Source of the DNA: Firmicutes bacterium UBA5454
Lineage (GTDB): Bacteria; Bacillota; Clostridia; Caldicoprobacterales; DTU083
Length of the DNA stretch: 40,596 bases
Direction of reading: 5' to 3'
NCBI GenBank assembly: GCA_002426555.1
Contig: DIQU01000107.1
Span: 7,031 to 47,626, forward strand
Within the stretch, counting starts at the first letter, position 1, and the number at the start of each line of letters is the position of its first letter. Both the position numbers and the translations under genes were made by a program. Shown here in pieces: positions 15,151 to 22,401 of the stretch. The notes below the pieces were generated by a model. That model had not been told where the DNA came from. It ran no database searches and saw only the letters and a program-made list of their open reading frames with translations.

Positions 15151-15534
15151 TTAAGCCTCCTTCGGAATGCTGCGAAAATTTAATATATTTCCGTCCGGGT
15201 CACGGAACTGGAACGACCGCGCACCCCAAGGGTGGGTGGTTGGTTCGTTGAGCATTTCCGCACCAAGTGTCAGCAGACGGCTATACTCTGCGTCCACATT
15301 ATCGACATTGAAGCCCACAATCACATTGTTTGCAACGCCAGCTTCGACATAACGAAAGGTCGCGTTTTCGTCGGCTATATCAACATGGTCGAAAACAAGT
15401 GTCGACCCGTCTATTGATATACCGGAATGAATTTCATTTCCTTCGGCTTTTACGTTAAAAACAACCTCATAAAAGGCGCGCAGACGTAGGACATCGTTTG
15501 TGATATAGCAGACATCGGTGAATTGAATGCTCAT
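15151..15534 (-). CDS. VOC-family (glyoxalase-like) protein
   Basis: A 127-residue VOC domain. VCYITNDVLRLRAFYEVVFN is at the N-terminus, FRYVEAGVANNVIVGFNVDNVDAEY is central, and HPWGARSFQFRDPDGNILNFRS is the C-terminal metal-site motif typical of the fold (Glu replaced in some members). The start ATG has GAGGGG upstream, 12 nt after the esterase stop. First of the coupled VOC-VOC-GNAT-VOC run, which looks like a small detoxification or resistance module. Confidence 0.88.
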   Translation of the reverse strand: MSIQFTDVCYITNDVLRLRAFYEVVFNVKAEGNEIHSGISIDGSTLVFDHVDIADENATFRYVEAGVANNVIVGFNVDNVDAEYSRLLTLGAEMLNEPTTHPWGARSFQFRDPDGNILNFRSIPKEA

Positions 15535-15546
15535 GTTTACCCCTCC

Positions 15547-16299
15547 TCAAAGAATCTTGTTCAGTTCATGCCCGGCTCCGTTGAATATCCTGTATCCATG
15601 CGGAATACTCAGTGATTCCAAGTACAGACGCAGTATCTCGTTGTCGCAAAACAACACATCATCTGTTCCAATATGAAGATTGATTTTCAGATTTTCCCGC
15701 ATATTATCAGCATTTTGCCTTACCAGGCACAAAACATTGCCCTCTTCAAAATCTCTCTTTTCTCTCAGCATATCCTCGTATATCTCGGCTGCTTTTTCAG
15801 GCAGCACCCCCACGGTTTGAGAGCCCTTGTGATAAAAATGGTGGTATGTGCCCGCGTACGCCATTACCGAAGAAAACAAATCGAGGTGTTTGACGGCATA
15901 TACAAACGCCATCCCGGCACCCATCGAGAACCCTGAAAGCGACCTGTTCTCCTGAGATGGAGTTGTCCTGTATTCACGTTCGATAAACGGCATCAGCTCA
16001 TTGGTCAGCATCGCTTCGACGGGCAGATTATCAAACTCTTCAATCACCGGAGAGCTGTTAGGGAAAACAGTGATAGCACGTCTGCTGCAGCATATCTTCT
16101 CCATCGTCAATATTTCGGATGACTCGTTGCCCGTCCATCCGTGAAGGTGATACGCGACCGGATATTTTTCATTGGTATATTTATAATCGGGTGGCAAGTA
16201 AATATTGTAGCCGACCTCGTGGTTATATAGCTGGCTGTAGAATGTTTTATGAGTGATATTTTGTGGTGGTTGTTTTTCCGGTGGGTTGATATAGTTCAT
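15547..16299 (-). CDS. Alpha/beta-hydrolase esterase (esterase D/feruloyl-esterase-like)
   Basis: A 250-residue cytoplasmic serine hydrolase; no signal peptide is visible. NIYLPPDYKYTNEKYPVAYHLHGWTGNES is the oxyanion-loop region of PF00756-like esterases. SLSGFSMGAGMAFVYAVKHL carries the GxSxG nucleophile (Ser of GFSMG). IGTDDVLFCDNEILRLYLESL and the terminal GAGHELNKIL carry the probable Asp and His. AAGGAAGGG lies about 6 nt before the ATG. The upstream phosphotransferase remnant overlaps its start by 53 nt, another sign of rearrangement. The natural ester is unknown. Confidence 0.85.
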   Translation of the reverse strand: MNYINPPEKQPPQNITHKTFYSQLYNHEVGYNIYLPPDYKYTNEKYPVAYHLHGWTGNESSEILTMEKICCSRRAITVFPNSSPVIEEFDNLPVEAMLTNELMPFIEREYRTTPSQENRSLSGFSMGAGMAFVYAVKHLDLFSSVMAYAGTYHHFYHKGSQTVGVLPEKAAEIYEDMLREKRDFEEGNVLCLVRQNADNMRENLKINLHIGTDDVLFCDNEILRLYLESLSIPHGYRIFNGAGHELNKIL

Positions 16300-16684
16300 T
16301 TTGCTTCCCTTCCTTTTCGCATTGCTCCCGCCACTTGTTTAACCAATCGAGCTGCTTGTCCAAGAATGCGTTATCCACACAGTCAAGCCCATACATTTCG
16401 ATAATCGTCGCCTGTAATGCAAAATGATATAACCCTATCAAATCGAAAAACGCGTCTATCTCTGCCTGACTAAGATGATTGTGTTTCAAATAACCCGGCA
16501 GGAAGCGGGAAAGAGCCTCTTTTGATTTTGCGTAACCGCTCTCATTAAAGTCAAAATAGTGGGTTTGGTTGCATATCAGGGATGCATCATACATCGGAAA
16601 ACCCTCGCAGGAGGTGTCGAAATCCAAAAGATACAGCCATATTCGCAAGTATATGTATCGCCGATTTCGTGGCTGTTGCGGCAT
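16247..16684 (-). pseudogene. C-terminal remnant of an aminoglycoside-phosphotransferase-like (APH) gene
   Basis: From about 16630 downstream the frame reads YLLDFDTSCEGFPMYDASL, a match to the metal-binding DFD and following region of APH/choline-kinase-like proteins, then a helical C-terminus ending WLNKWREQCEKEGKQ. The N-lobe, the brenner motif HxDxxxxN and the rest of the catalytic core are missing. The first 15 or so residues of the frame are out-of-frame sequence from a TIGR04076-like gene, so the fragment has no proper start. It cannot be an active kinase. Confidence 0.6.
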
Positions 16685-16761
16685 CTATTCGGTTCTCCAT
16701 CCGGCCCTACCGAGACCACCGTGATTTAGAAAGAATAATCTTCTTTATACCAGTTTTTCAT
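16633..16761 (-). pseudogene. 5' remnant of a TIGR04076-like gene with an in-frame stop
   Basis: After a TAGGAGCG ribosome binding site, ATG at 16761 opens MKNWYKEDYSF and then TAA. The same frame continues ITVVSVGPDGEPNRCRNSHE followed by IGDTYTCEYGC, which resembles the start of TIGR04076 proteins (Cys and HEIGD followed by CEYGC). Changing one base of the TAA would restore the frame. The homology ends at about 16633, where it runs into the phosphotransferase C-terminus in another frame. So the relic has both a nonsense codon and a deletion junction. Confidence 0.55.
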
Positions 16762-16776
16762 GTTTTGGTTTCGCTC

Positions 16777-18129
16777 CTATTCCACATCGTTTCTCATGTA
16801 AATATGCCTATCCGCCGTCCTCTCGATATTGTCGGTAATCTTGTTTGACAGAGCGAAAAGCACATGCTCATCTTCTTTCAGGACTGACAAATCCCCTTGA
16901 ACAATCGTTCCGTACATATAAACCCGCTTCCCATCGTCCCATTTGCAGTATAAATCGGGGCTGTCATATGGTGCGATACTCTCGTCGTTGATGCCGTTAA
17001 AACAACCGGTTACGATAGAGGTGCCCGAAAAGTCAACACCTGTTATCTTGCCGATAATTGCGGACAAAGCTTCCGGGATGCCGCAAATGCTGGTTAAATA
17101 CGGAAAAAACATGCGCACGATACGTTCGTGATCTTTACTTCTGATTTCTACATTGCGGAGTTTTACAAATTCATCAAAGGACAGAATCGGCGTCCGCGTT
17201 TCGCCGATTCTGCGTAACCGCAACGGGTGTTTTGTCAGCCATTCCACGCCGTCATCCATTGTAGTTCGGGGATGCTTGTAAATATCGGTATCTTCGGCAA
17301 TAGGTTCGTCAACAATATAAAGAAATCCGTTCTGCTGTCCATTGTGGTGAATTGTGCCGCCTACCGAATCGTAAGCAAGCATTGGTGGCTTGTGAGAAAA
17401 CGCCTCGGCAAGCTCCCGCCAACGGGTTATGGTGCTGCCAACGGATAATTCTGTTAGCTCAAGCAGCGACCCATGATACCAATTCGTCAGCCATTTATGA
17501 CCGGCTGGGTTCATCACAGTAAGCGCGTCATGCAGCCACTTCTTTTGTTCGTCTGACATCATCTCCATCGCCGCATCATAATCAAACTGGTATCCGTCAC
17601 GTTCCGTATCAGTCGATTTATAAAGCAGCACCATCTCCGGAGCGAGGTATTGTATTCCATCACGAGATAAAATAGCCCGTGCGAGAGGGAGGAAAACAGC
17701 ATGATTTCTTGCGTATAAAAAGCGTCCATTTTCCGCATTGTTAAACAGGAACTCAATGAAGGTCAGATGCTCCTGTCCGTTGTGGTCGAAATCCACTACA
17801 AACATATCCGCTTCGTTTGTCGGGGTAAGGGATACAATGGAGCAGTCGTTTGTCATACAAAATATATTGCGCTTGGTTTTAAGCTGGTTCGACACATCGG
17901 TAATATAGTGTGCCATTCCGCCGCCGCACAGTTCATAAACGCTCCACCCAAGTGACTGCATGTAAAGAATGATTTTATCGCGTTCATCCCAAAACGCCGA
18001 TATATCGATATCGCCGTGATTACGCACAGTCTTATCCAGAAACAATTCAATGGCAAATCCACCGCAGACAGCGTATTGAAAACCGCCGTTTTTCAGTAGC
18101 TCATCAGCTTCCCGAATCAAATGATTCAT
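16777..18129 (-). CDS. Aminoglycoside nucleotidyltransferase-like domain fused to an unknown C-terminal domain
   Basis: A 450-residue protein. Residues 1-230 match the ANT(2'')-type nucleotidyltransferase group (PF10706-like): YAVCGGFAIELFLDKTVRNHGDIDIS (Gly23-Gly24, Glu28, Asp40, Asp42) and LAPEMVLLYKS (about 162-172) followed by YDAAMEMMSDEQKKWLHDAL. The metal-binding Asp pair is intact, so nucleotidyl transfer is plausible. Residues about 240-450 (HKPPMLAYDSVGGTIHHNG ... VYMYGTIVQGDLSVLKEDE) belong to no family I recognise. Whether this is a natural fusion or the product of a deletion is open. Its ATG overlaps the preceding stop (ATGA at 18126-18129). Confidence 0.72.
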   Translation of the reverse strand: MNHLIREADELLKNGGFQYAVCGGFAIELFLDKTVRNHGDIDISAFWDERDKIILYMQSLGWSVYELCGGGMAHYITDVSNQLKTKRNIFCMTNDCSIVSLTPTNEADMFVVDFDHNGQEHLTFIEFLFNNAENGRFLYARNHAVFLPLARAILSRDGIQYLAPEMVLLYKSTDTERDGYQFDYDAAMEMMSDEQKKWLHDALTVMNPAGHKWLTNWYHGSLLELTELSVGSTITRWRELAEAFSHKPPMLAYDSVGGTIHHNGQQNGFLYIVDEPIAEDTDIYKHPRTTMDDGVEWLTKHPLRLRRIGETRTPILSFDEFVKLRNVEIRSKDHERIVRMFFPYLTSICGIPEALSAIIGKITGVDFSGTSIVTGCFNGINDESIAPYDSPDLYCKWDDGKRVYMYGTIVQGDLSVLKEDEHVLFALSNKITDNIERTADRHIYMRNDVE

Positions 18130-18407
18130 GTTGTAGCCCTCAATTCACACCGCGTTATCAACCGCATCGGATATGTATAAAGCTCCAATGCTGTGATTCT
18201 CGCCATCCCGAACACGCCCGAACCAAAAATAATTTCCTGCGCTTTTTGTATCGTGGTCACATCAAAAACCCCGATGGTGCTGTGCATAACGGGATTTCCG
18301 TGCTTGATTGAATTGTACCAGCCGATGCCGGTGCAAAAGTCCTCATACTTATCGTGGAAGCCGTAATAAAATCCTCGGCCAATCCAGCTCAACACCATGG
18401 CTTTCAA
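18126..18407 (-). pseudogene. Orphan C-terminal fragment at the right edge of the island
   Basis: The stop forms an ATGA overlap with the nucleotidyltransferase gene, as expected for a real upstream partner. The nominal ATG at 18407, however, lies inside the end of the FAD oxidoreductase gene in another frame. The plausible part is RGFYYGFHDKYEDFCTGIGW through GMARITALELYTYP. I do not recognise the family. The likely reading is a gene whose 5' end was lost where the island meets the FAD gene at about 18370-18390. Confidence 0.45.
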
Positions 18408-19932
18408 TATGGCGTTGGAAATCCTTTAGCAAGTTTTCGTCATTCCGGACAGCCCTTGGATTAGTGTTATGATCCAAAGCATATGCTACCAAAAATCCTG
18501 CTGATTCTCCGATATTCCATTCTACCGGATGCAGCCTATACGCACCATTGGTTATATGTGTCGTGCCAAGGTTCTTACATGCAGGTAACAGGTTTTCAAC
18601 TCGAATTGGAATCAAGCTGCCTAATGGGATTTGGAAAGGCAGACATGAATTATCGATATAGTTACGGTTGCTGGTACTTGGATGTAAATCCATTCTGTAA
18701 TGACCAATACCTACAGTATCCTTAAATTTAAGAGCTCCCTTTTCTCCTCGTGCGAGGGGGCTTACATAATGTTCTAAAATAGTAAATTCGGATTTTATTC
18801 TTCGGGATTCCCTAATGTATGGATACATAGCCAACCCGTCCTCCGTTCCTACTACATCTGCTCTTAGGCGAAGCCCCGGATATCCAATACCTCCATCCGG
18901 CCTTGGTGCTTCTGTTTGCATCCAGTATAGAAAGGATAGGCTGAGCTGTCTTGCCCCCTCTAAATGCTTATTGACTTCTTCTTCCGGAACCTCATATACC
19001 GGTCCAAGCCAATAATCGTTCTGCGGCCAGTTAACTATGGTTATATCACTATCAAATGTACCGGCAGTATAATTATTCTTATCAGCTATTTTTCGATAAC
19101 TCCATAATGAATGACGTTCATCTACCTGAAACAGCGTGTGTTCCCTTTCTTCCAAGGTTATGGGGTGGTGACTCTTCCAGCTTAGCATGGGTCCAGGCCA
19201 AAAATCAGCCTTGTATGTTTTCCAGAACTCATATTGTTCGGGCTTGGATATAGTGTTATCTTCTCCATCCATATGATCAATGGCATAGCACCAGGTAATT
19301 GACTGCATGTCCAGCGGATCCGCTTCTCCGTCAAGTGCATGTAACTCACCTGTATCCTTTTTGGACTCAGAGCCGGTTACATACTCTACCCCTGTTAAAG
19401 GCAACACATCTCCACACTCGGTAGCGTCCAGGAAATATGAAGCATTCAGCACTTTTTCATCCCCTGAATCCAGATTTGTTACTACTACAGCTTTCACTTG
19501 ATCGCCTTCTGTGCTTGCTTCCTTGATTTTATGGCGGGTCCATACAGTTAACCTTCCGCTTAGAGTATAGGGCGACAGCATCTGATCAATAACTGCCACT
19601 GTAACCCGAGGATCATGACATAGCCTGCTGACAAATCCATTCCCTGGATTTAGATAATATGTATCCCTCGCCTGCTGGGTCAGCGGCATATGTGTCTTAT
19701 AATATGCACGTACTCCATCCCTTAATTGCCTGTAAGAACGAGTGGAACCAAACTTTTCTATCCAATGGTTTTCATCCGGAGGAACAGCCTGACTGGTGAG
19801 CTGCCCTCCAAGCCACTTTGTCTCCTCAGTGAGGATAACCTTTTTCCCCATCTTGGCTGCTGCCAATGCTGCCGCAACCCCTCCCAAACTTCCACCTATA
19901 ATGACTATATCTGCTTTATATTCTTTCTGCAT
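18349..19932 (-). CDS. FAD-dependent oxidoreductase (FAD_oxidored, PF12831-like)
   Basis: A flavoprotein of about 527 residues. ADIVIIGGSLGGVAAALAAAKMGKKVILTEE is the N-terminal dinucleotide-binding fold, followed by the family's TKWLGGQLTSQAVPPDE. YFLDATECGDVLPLTGVEYVTG and the C-terminal NLLPACKNLGTTHITNGAYRLHPVEWNIGESAGFLVAYAL region complete the FAD domain. The ATG at 19932 has GAGAGGAG 7 nt upstream; a longer frame to 19983 lacks a site. Relatives occur in sugar or glycan catabolic clusters, but the substrate is unknown. The last seven or so residues (RILLRLPR) run into the island junction and may not be native. Confidence 0.85.
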   Translation of the reverse strand: MQKEYKADIVIIGGSLGGVAAALAAAKMGKKVILTEETKWLGGQLTSQAVPPDENHWIEKFGSTRSYRQLRDGVRAYYKTHMPLTQQARDTYYLNPGNGFVSRLCHDPRVTVAVIDQMLSPYTLSGRLTVWTRHKIKEASTEGDQVKAVVVTNLDSGDEKVLNASYFLDATECGDVLPLTGVEYVTGSESKKDTGELHALDGEADPLDMQSITWCYAIDHMDGEDNTISKPEQYEFWKTYKADFWPGPMLSWKSHHPITLEEREHTLFQVDERHSLWSYRKIADKNNYTAGTFDSDITIVNWPQNDYWLGPVYEVPEEEVNKHLEGARQLSLSFLYWMQTEAPRPDGGIGYPGLRLRADVVGTEDGLAMYPYIRESRRIKSEFTILEHYVSPLARGEKGALKFKDTVGIGHYRMDLHPSTSNRNYIDNSCLPFQIPLGSLIPIRVENLLPACKNLGTTHITNGAYRLHPVEWNIGESAGFLVAYALDHNTNPRAVRNDENLLKDFQRHIESHGVELDWPRILLRLPR

Positions 19933-20142
19933 AATAACACTCCTCTCTTGCAACATCTTACTCCTCCCTCTATTATCTTTCATTATCTCTTGTATTCTTA
20001 CTCAATCTTAGTATTCCATCTTGTTTTAAAGAGAACCACTCACGGATATAACGCATTTGGATGCTTTACACTACCATACTTCAGCTTATTTTTTGACTCC
20101 GATTTTTTAACACTTTAATCCTCTCTGAATTTTGTTACTTTT

Positions 20143-20151
20143 ATTATAGCA
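20143..20151 (-). promoter_or_regulatory. Extended -10 promoter, FAD oxidoreductase
   Basis: On the minus strand ATGCTATAAT gives a TGC extension and a perfect TATAAT (20143-20148). It shares the ATGCTATAAT word with the promoter at 3627-3637. No good -35 is visible. It lies about 210 nt upstream of the FAD oxidoreductase start, leaving a long leader. Confidence 0.45.
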
Positions 20152-20359
20152 TCTATCTGGCGCTTTGGCTTGCTAATTTACTACATTGCTCTTACCCCTT
20201 AACTGTATGAATTTACCACAAGTGGAATTTGATTACTTTCCAAGTTCTCCACTAAACTGTTTGATGTGCAACCCATGGTACTGAACCCATGAGAACGTGT
20301 GTAGTTCATCTCTTTCCATGCAAAAAATCAAGTAATGTGTGGATATTTAGCAATAAAAT

Positions 20360-20434
20360 GCGCATTAATTGAAAAAGTGAGCAAAGCTAACTGTTTTTTA
20401 ATAGAAATCTGCACATTAATTGAAAAAGTGAGCA
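20360..20434. repeat. Two 24-nt direct repeats, period 51
   Basis: GC(G/A)CATTAATTGAAAAAGTGA plus GCA occurs at 20360-20383 and 20411-20434, with a single mismatch. ATAAAAT and ATAGAAATCT precede them respectively. A TGTGTGG word begins at 20336. The layout resembles the multiple terminal repeats of IS21-type elements, but no transposase is present, so it may be a solitary IS end or a tandem operator. Confidence 0.5.
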
Positions 20435-20662
20435 GATGTACATAATTTTGAGTGATTATACTCCAAATTGTGGTATTATAGATACACTAACAGAAAATAT
20501 GTTTAATAAGCTGATAGCAGACTCCATCAATCACATATCAAGCAGGTGAAGGGGCTCACCAGGTATGGTAAAAGGTAAGAAGATAGAGACGGGCTTGCTG
20601 CAGCGTAACCCATAAAAATACAGCATATGCAAGCTGCAGGAAATGACTGGGAGGAAAATGAA

Positions 20663-21763
20663 ATGTCCGGTTCCATTATAGGTAAAAATTTCAGCATAGC
20701 CACCTGGGGAGAATCTCATGGCAAGGCATTGGGGGTAGTAGTCGACGGGTGTCCTGCAGGAGTACCTTTAATCGTAGATGACATTCAGAAGGATTTGGAC
20801 AGAAGAAAGCCTGGTCAGTCACCTTTTTCATCCCCGCGAAAAGAAAATGATCAGGTTGACATTTTGTCAGGTGTTTTTGAGGGCTTTACTACCGGAACGC
20901 CTATATCATTGGTGCTGTATAACACCAATCAACGACCTTATGACTACACGGAAACCTCGAAGATATTCAGACCAGGGCATTCCGACTATACATATAATAT
21001 GAAATACGGCTTTCGTGATTACCGGGGCGGAGGACGTTCTTCCGGACGGGAAACCGCTGCTCGGGTAGCAGCAGGAGCTGTTGCAAAGAAAATCCTCAGT
21101 GAATTTGGCATACAGATAACTGCTTACACACTTTCAATCGGTGATGTAGTGATTGACAGGAACAAATTTGACCGGGAAGAAATATATCGCAATTATCTGG
21201 CTATGCCAGACAAGGAAGCTGTTGCAAGAGCAGAAGCTCTGCTTTACAAGCGAAAGGAAGCAGAAGATTCTGCAGGGGGCGTAGTGGAATGCATAGTTGA
21301 AGGGATGCCCGCGGGGGTTGGTGAGCCGGTATTTGAAAAGCTGGATGCCGCTTTAGCTAAGGCCATTTTTTCCATTGGTGCCATTAAGGGCTTCGAAATT
21401 GGAAGCGGTTTTGATGCAGCCAGGAAACCGGGTTCTGACAACAATGACAATTATCGTTATGACAAAGAAGGCAGGCTTACCAAGCTTAGCAACCATGGCG
21501 GAGGTATCGCAGGCGGAATAAGCGATGGCTTTCCCATTGTCTTTAAAGCTGCCTTCAAGCCGACACCTTCCATTCATGCTTCACAAAAAACAGTTGATAT
21601 GGAAGGTAATAATGTAGAAGTACAAATCGAAGGCAGGCATGACCCTATTATTGTTCCACGTGGAGTAATAGTGGTAGAAGCTATGACTGCTATTACACTG
21701 GTGGATTATCTGTTTCAAAGGGTCTTATCCAGAATCGATTTAATTAAAAAGGCGTATAACTGA
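20663..21763 (+). CDS. aroC: Chorismate synthase
   Basis: Catalyses 5-enolpyruvylshikimate-3-phosphate to chorismate, the last common step of aromatic amino acid synthesis, using reduced FMN. About 366 residues, normal length. GKNFSIATWGESHGKALGVVVDGCPAG (first signature) is at the N-terminus; RPGHSDYTYNMKYGFRDYRGGGRSSGRETAARVAAGAVA (second signature) and the C-terminal GRHDPIIVPRGVIVVEAMTAITLVD follow. Start ATG 20663 is chosen because GGAGGAAA sits 6 nt upstream and the family begins a few residues before the GESHG motif; the upstream in-frame ATG at 20627 has no such support. It stands alone with no other aro genes beside it. Confidence 0.97.
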   Translation: MSGSIIGKNFSIATWGESHGKALGVVVDGCPAGVPLIVDDIQKDLDRRKPGQSPFSSPRKENDQVDILSGVFEGFTTGTPISLVLYNTNQRPYDYTETSKIFRPGHSDYTYNMKYGFRDYRGGGRSSGRETAARVAAGAVAKKILSEFGIQITAYTLSIGDVVIDRNKFDREEIYRNYLAMPDKEAVARAEALLYKRKEAEDSAGGVVECIVEGMPAGVGEPVFEKLDAALAKAIFSIGAIKGFEIGSGFDAARKPGSDNNDNYRYDKEGRLTKLSNHGGGIAGGISDGFPIVFKAAFKPTPSIHASQKTVDMEGNNVEVQIEGRHDPIIVPRGVIVVEAMTAITLVDYLFQRVLSRIDLIKKAYN

Positions 21764-21904
21764 TGATTTTTTCGTCCACTCTTCCCCTTTCTTGAATTTT
21801 ACATAAATATTTCCACCTGTACCCTATTCTATCCTATTTACACTCATACTTCCAACGAAACTTTTTGTAGATATGTCTGGAAGCTGTGAAGTATCCTGTA
21901 CGCA

Positions 21905-21939
21905 GAAAAACAAAAGAAGAAGCCACTAAAAGTGACTTC
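21905..21939 (-). terminator. Intrinsic terminator for the small hydrophobic gene
   Basis: On the minus strand GAAGTCACT pairs with AGTGGCTTC around a TTT loop (21919-21939, one G-U pair). TTCTTTTGTTTTT follows. It lies about 70 nt beyond the stop at 22012. The plus strand lacks a U-tract, so it does not serve aroC. Confidence 0.7.
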
Positions 21940-22011
21940 CCCCTGGATTTTGTCTTTCGTCCAAAATTGTCTTAATTAACATCGCGTTAATCTCGCAAGC
22001 TTTGTCAATTC

Positions 22012-22203
22012 TTATGCCTCAGCTGCTCCTACTCCAAAACCACGGAAAAAAGATTCACCGCTGAACAGGATTACAAGTATTAAGAAGAAGAACAGCAGCT
22101 CGGAACCAGAACGGAACAATCCGCAATTGCAGAAGATAATCACCAGCAACAGGAAAAAGAACAATAAGCTGTCATCATCGCCTTTTCTACCAAAGATAGA
22201 CAT
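22012..22203 (-). CDS. Small hydrophobic protein of about 63 residues
   Basis: After a charged start (MSIFGRKGDDDS) come two hydrophobic stretches, LLFFFLLLVIIFCNCGLF and LLFFFLILVILF, separated by RSGSE. A Phe/Gly-rich tail FFRGFGVGAAEA follows. AGGGGGC precedes the ATG at 22203, and a terminator follows the stop, so this is a complete monocistronic unit. The FFFLLLVIIF repeats and tiny size resemble spore-associated small membrane proteins of clostridia and bacilli, but I cannot assign a family. The protein probably spans the membrane twice as a helical hairpin. Confidence 0.65.
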   Translation of the reverse strand: MSIFGRKGDDDSLLFFFLLLVIIFCNCGLFRSGSELLFFFLILVILFSGESFFRGFGVGAAEA

Positions 22204-22401
22204 ATATTAGCCCCCTTCAATTATTGTATAGCTTGAGTACAAAGTCCCTTCTTATCTGCACTCTTACAATAACATTATATGATGGAGTAATAAATGCGTG
22301 CGAATAATCCCAATTCAGCTATAATTCATTATTCTTTCAGGATCTCTCGCTAAATTTAGCATAACAAAATTCAGTAGCTGCAATATCCCAGTATGATGCT
22401 G

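Larger units (their letters stand above)
19933..20662. other. Intergenic region between divergent FAD oxidoreductase and aroC
   Basis: No convincing gene is present. The left part carries the minus-strand promoter for the FAD gene. 20336-20440 carries two direct repeats of unknown origin. 20440-20662 is the aroC leader, with a small GGTGA/TCACC hairpin at 20545-20560 and the aroC ribosome binding site at 20650-20656. I see no recognisable riboswitch. Confidence 0.5.

Noticed and set aside
6762..18407. Integron-type gene cassette array
   Set aside because: The content of small resistance-like genes suggested it, but genes are joined by ATGA overlaps or gaps of a few nt with no attC-like palindromes and no integrase in view.
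20440..20662. A riboswitch or T-box in the aroC leader
   Set aside because: Only a 5-bp GGTGA/TCACC hairpin is visible; there is no T-box TGGN motif, no conserved riboswitch core and no terminator.
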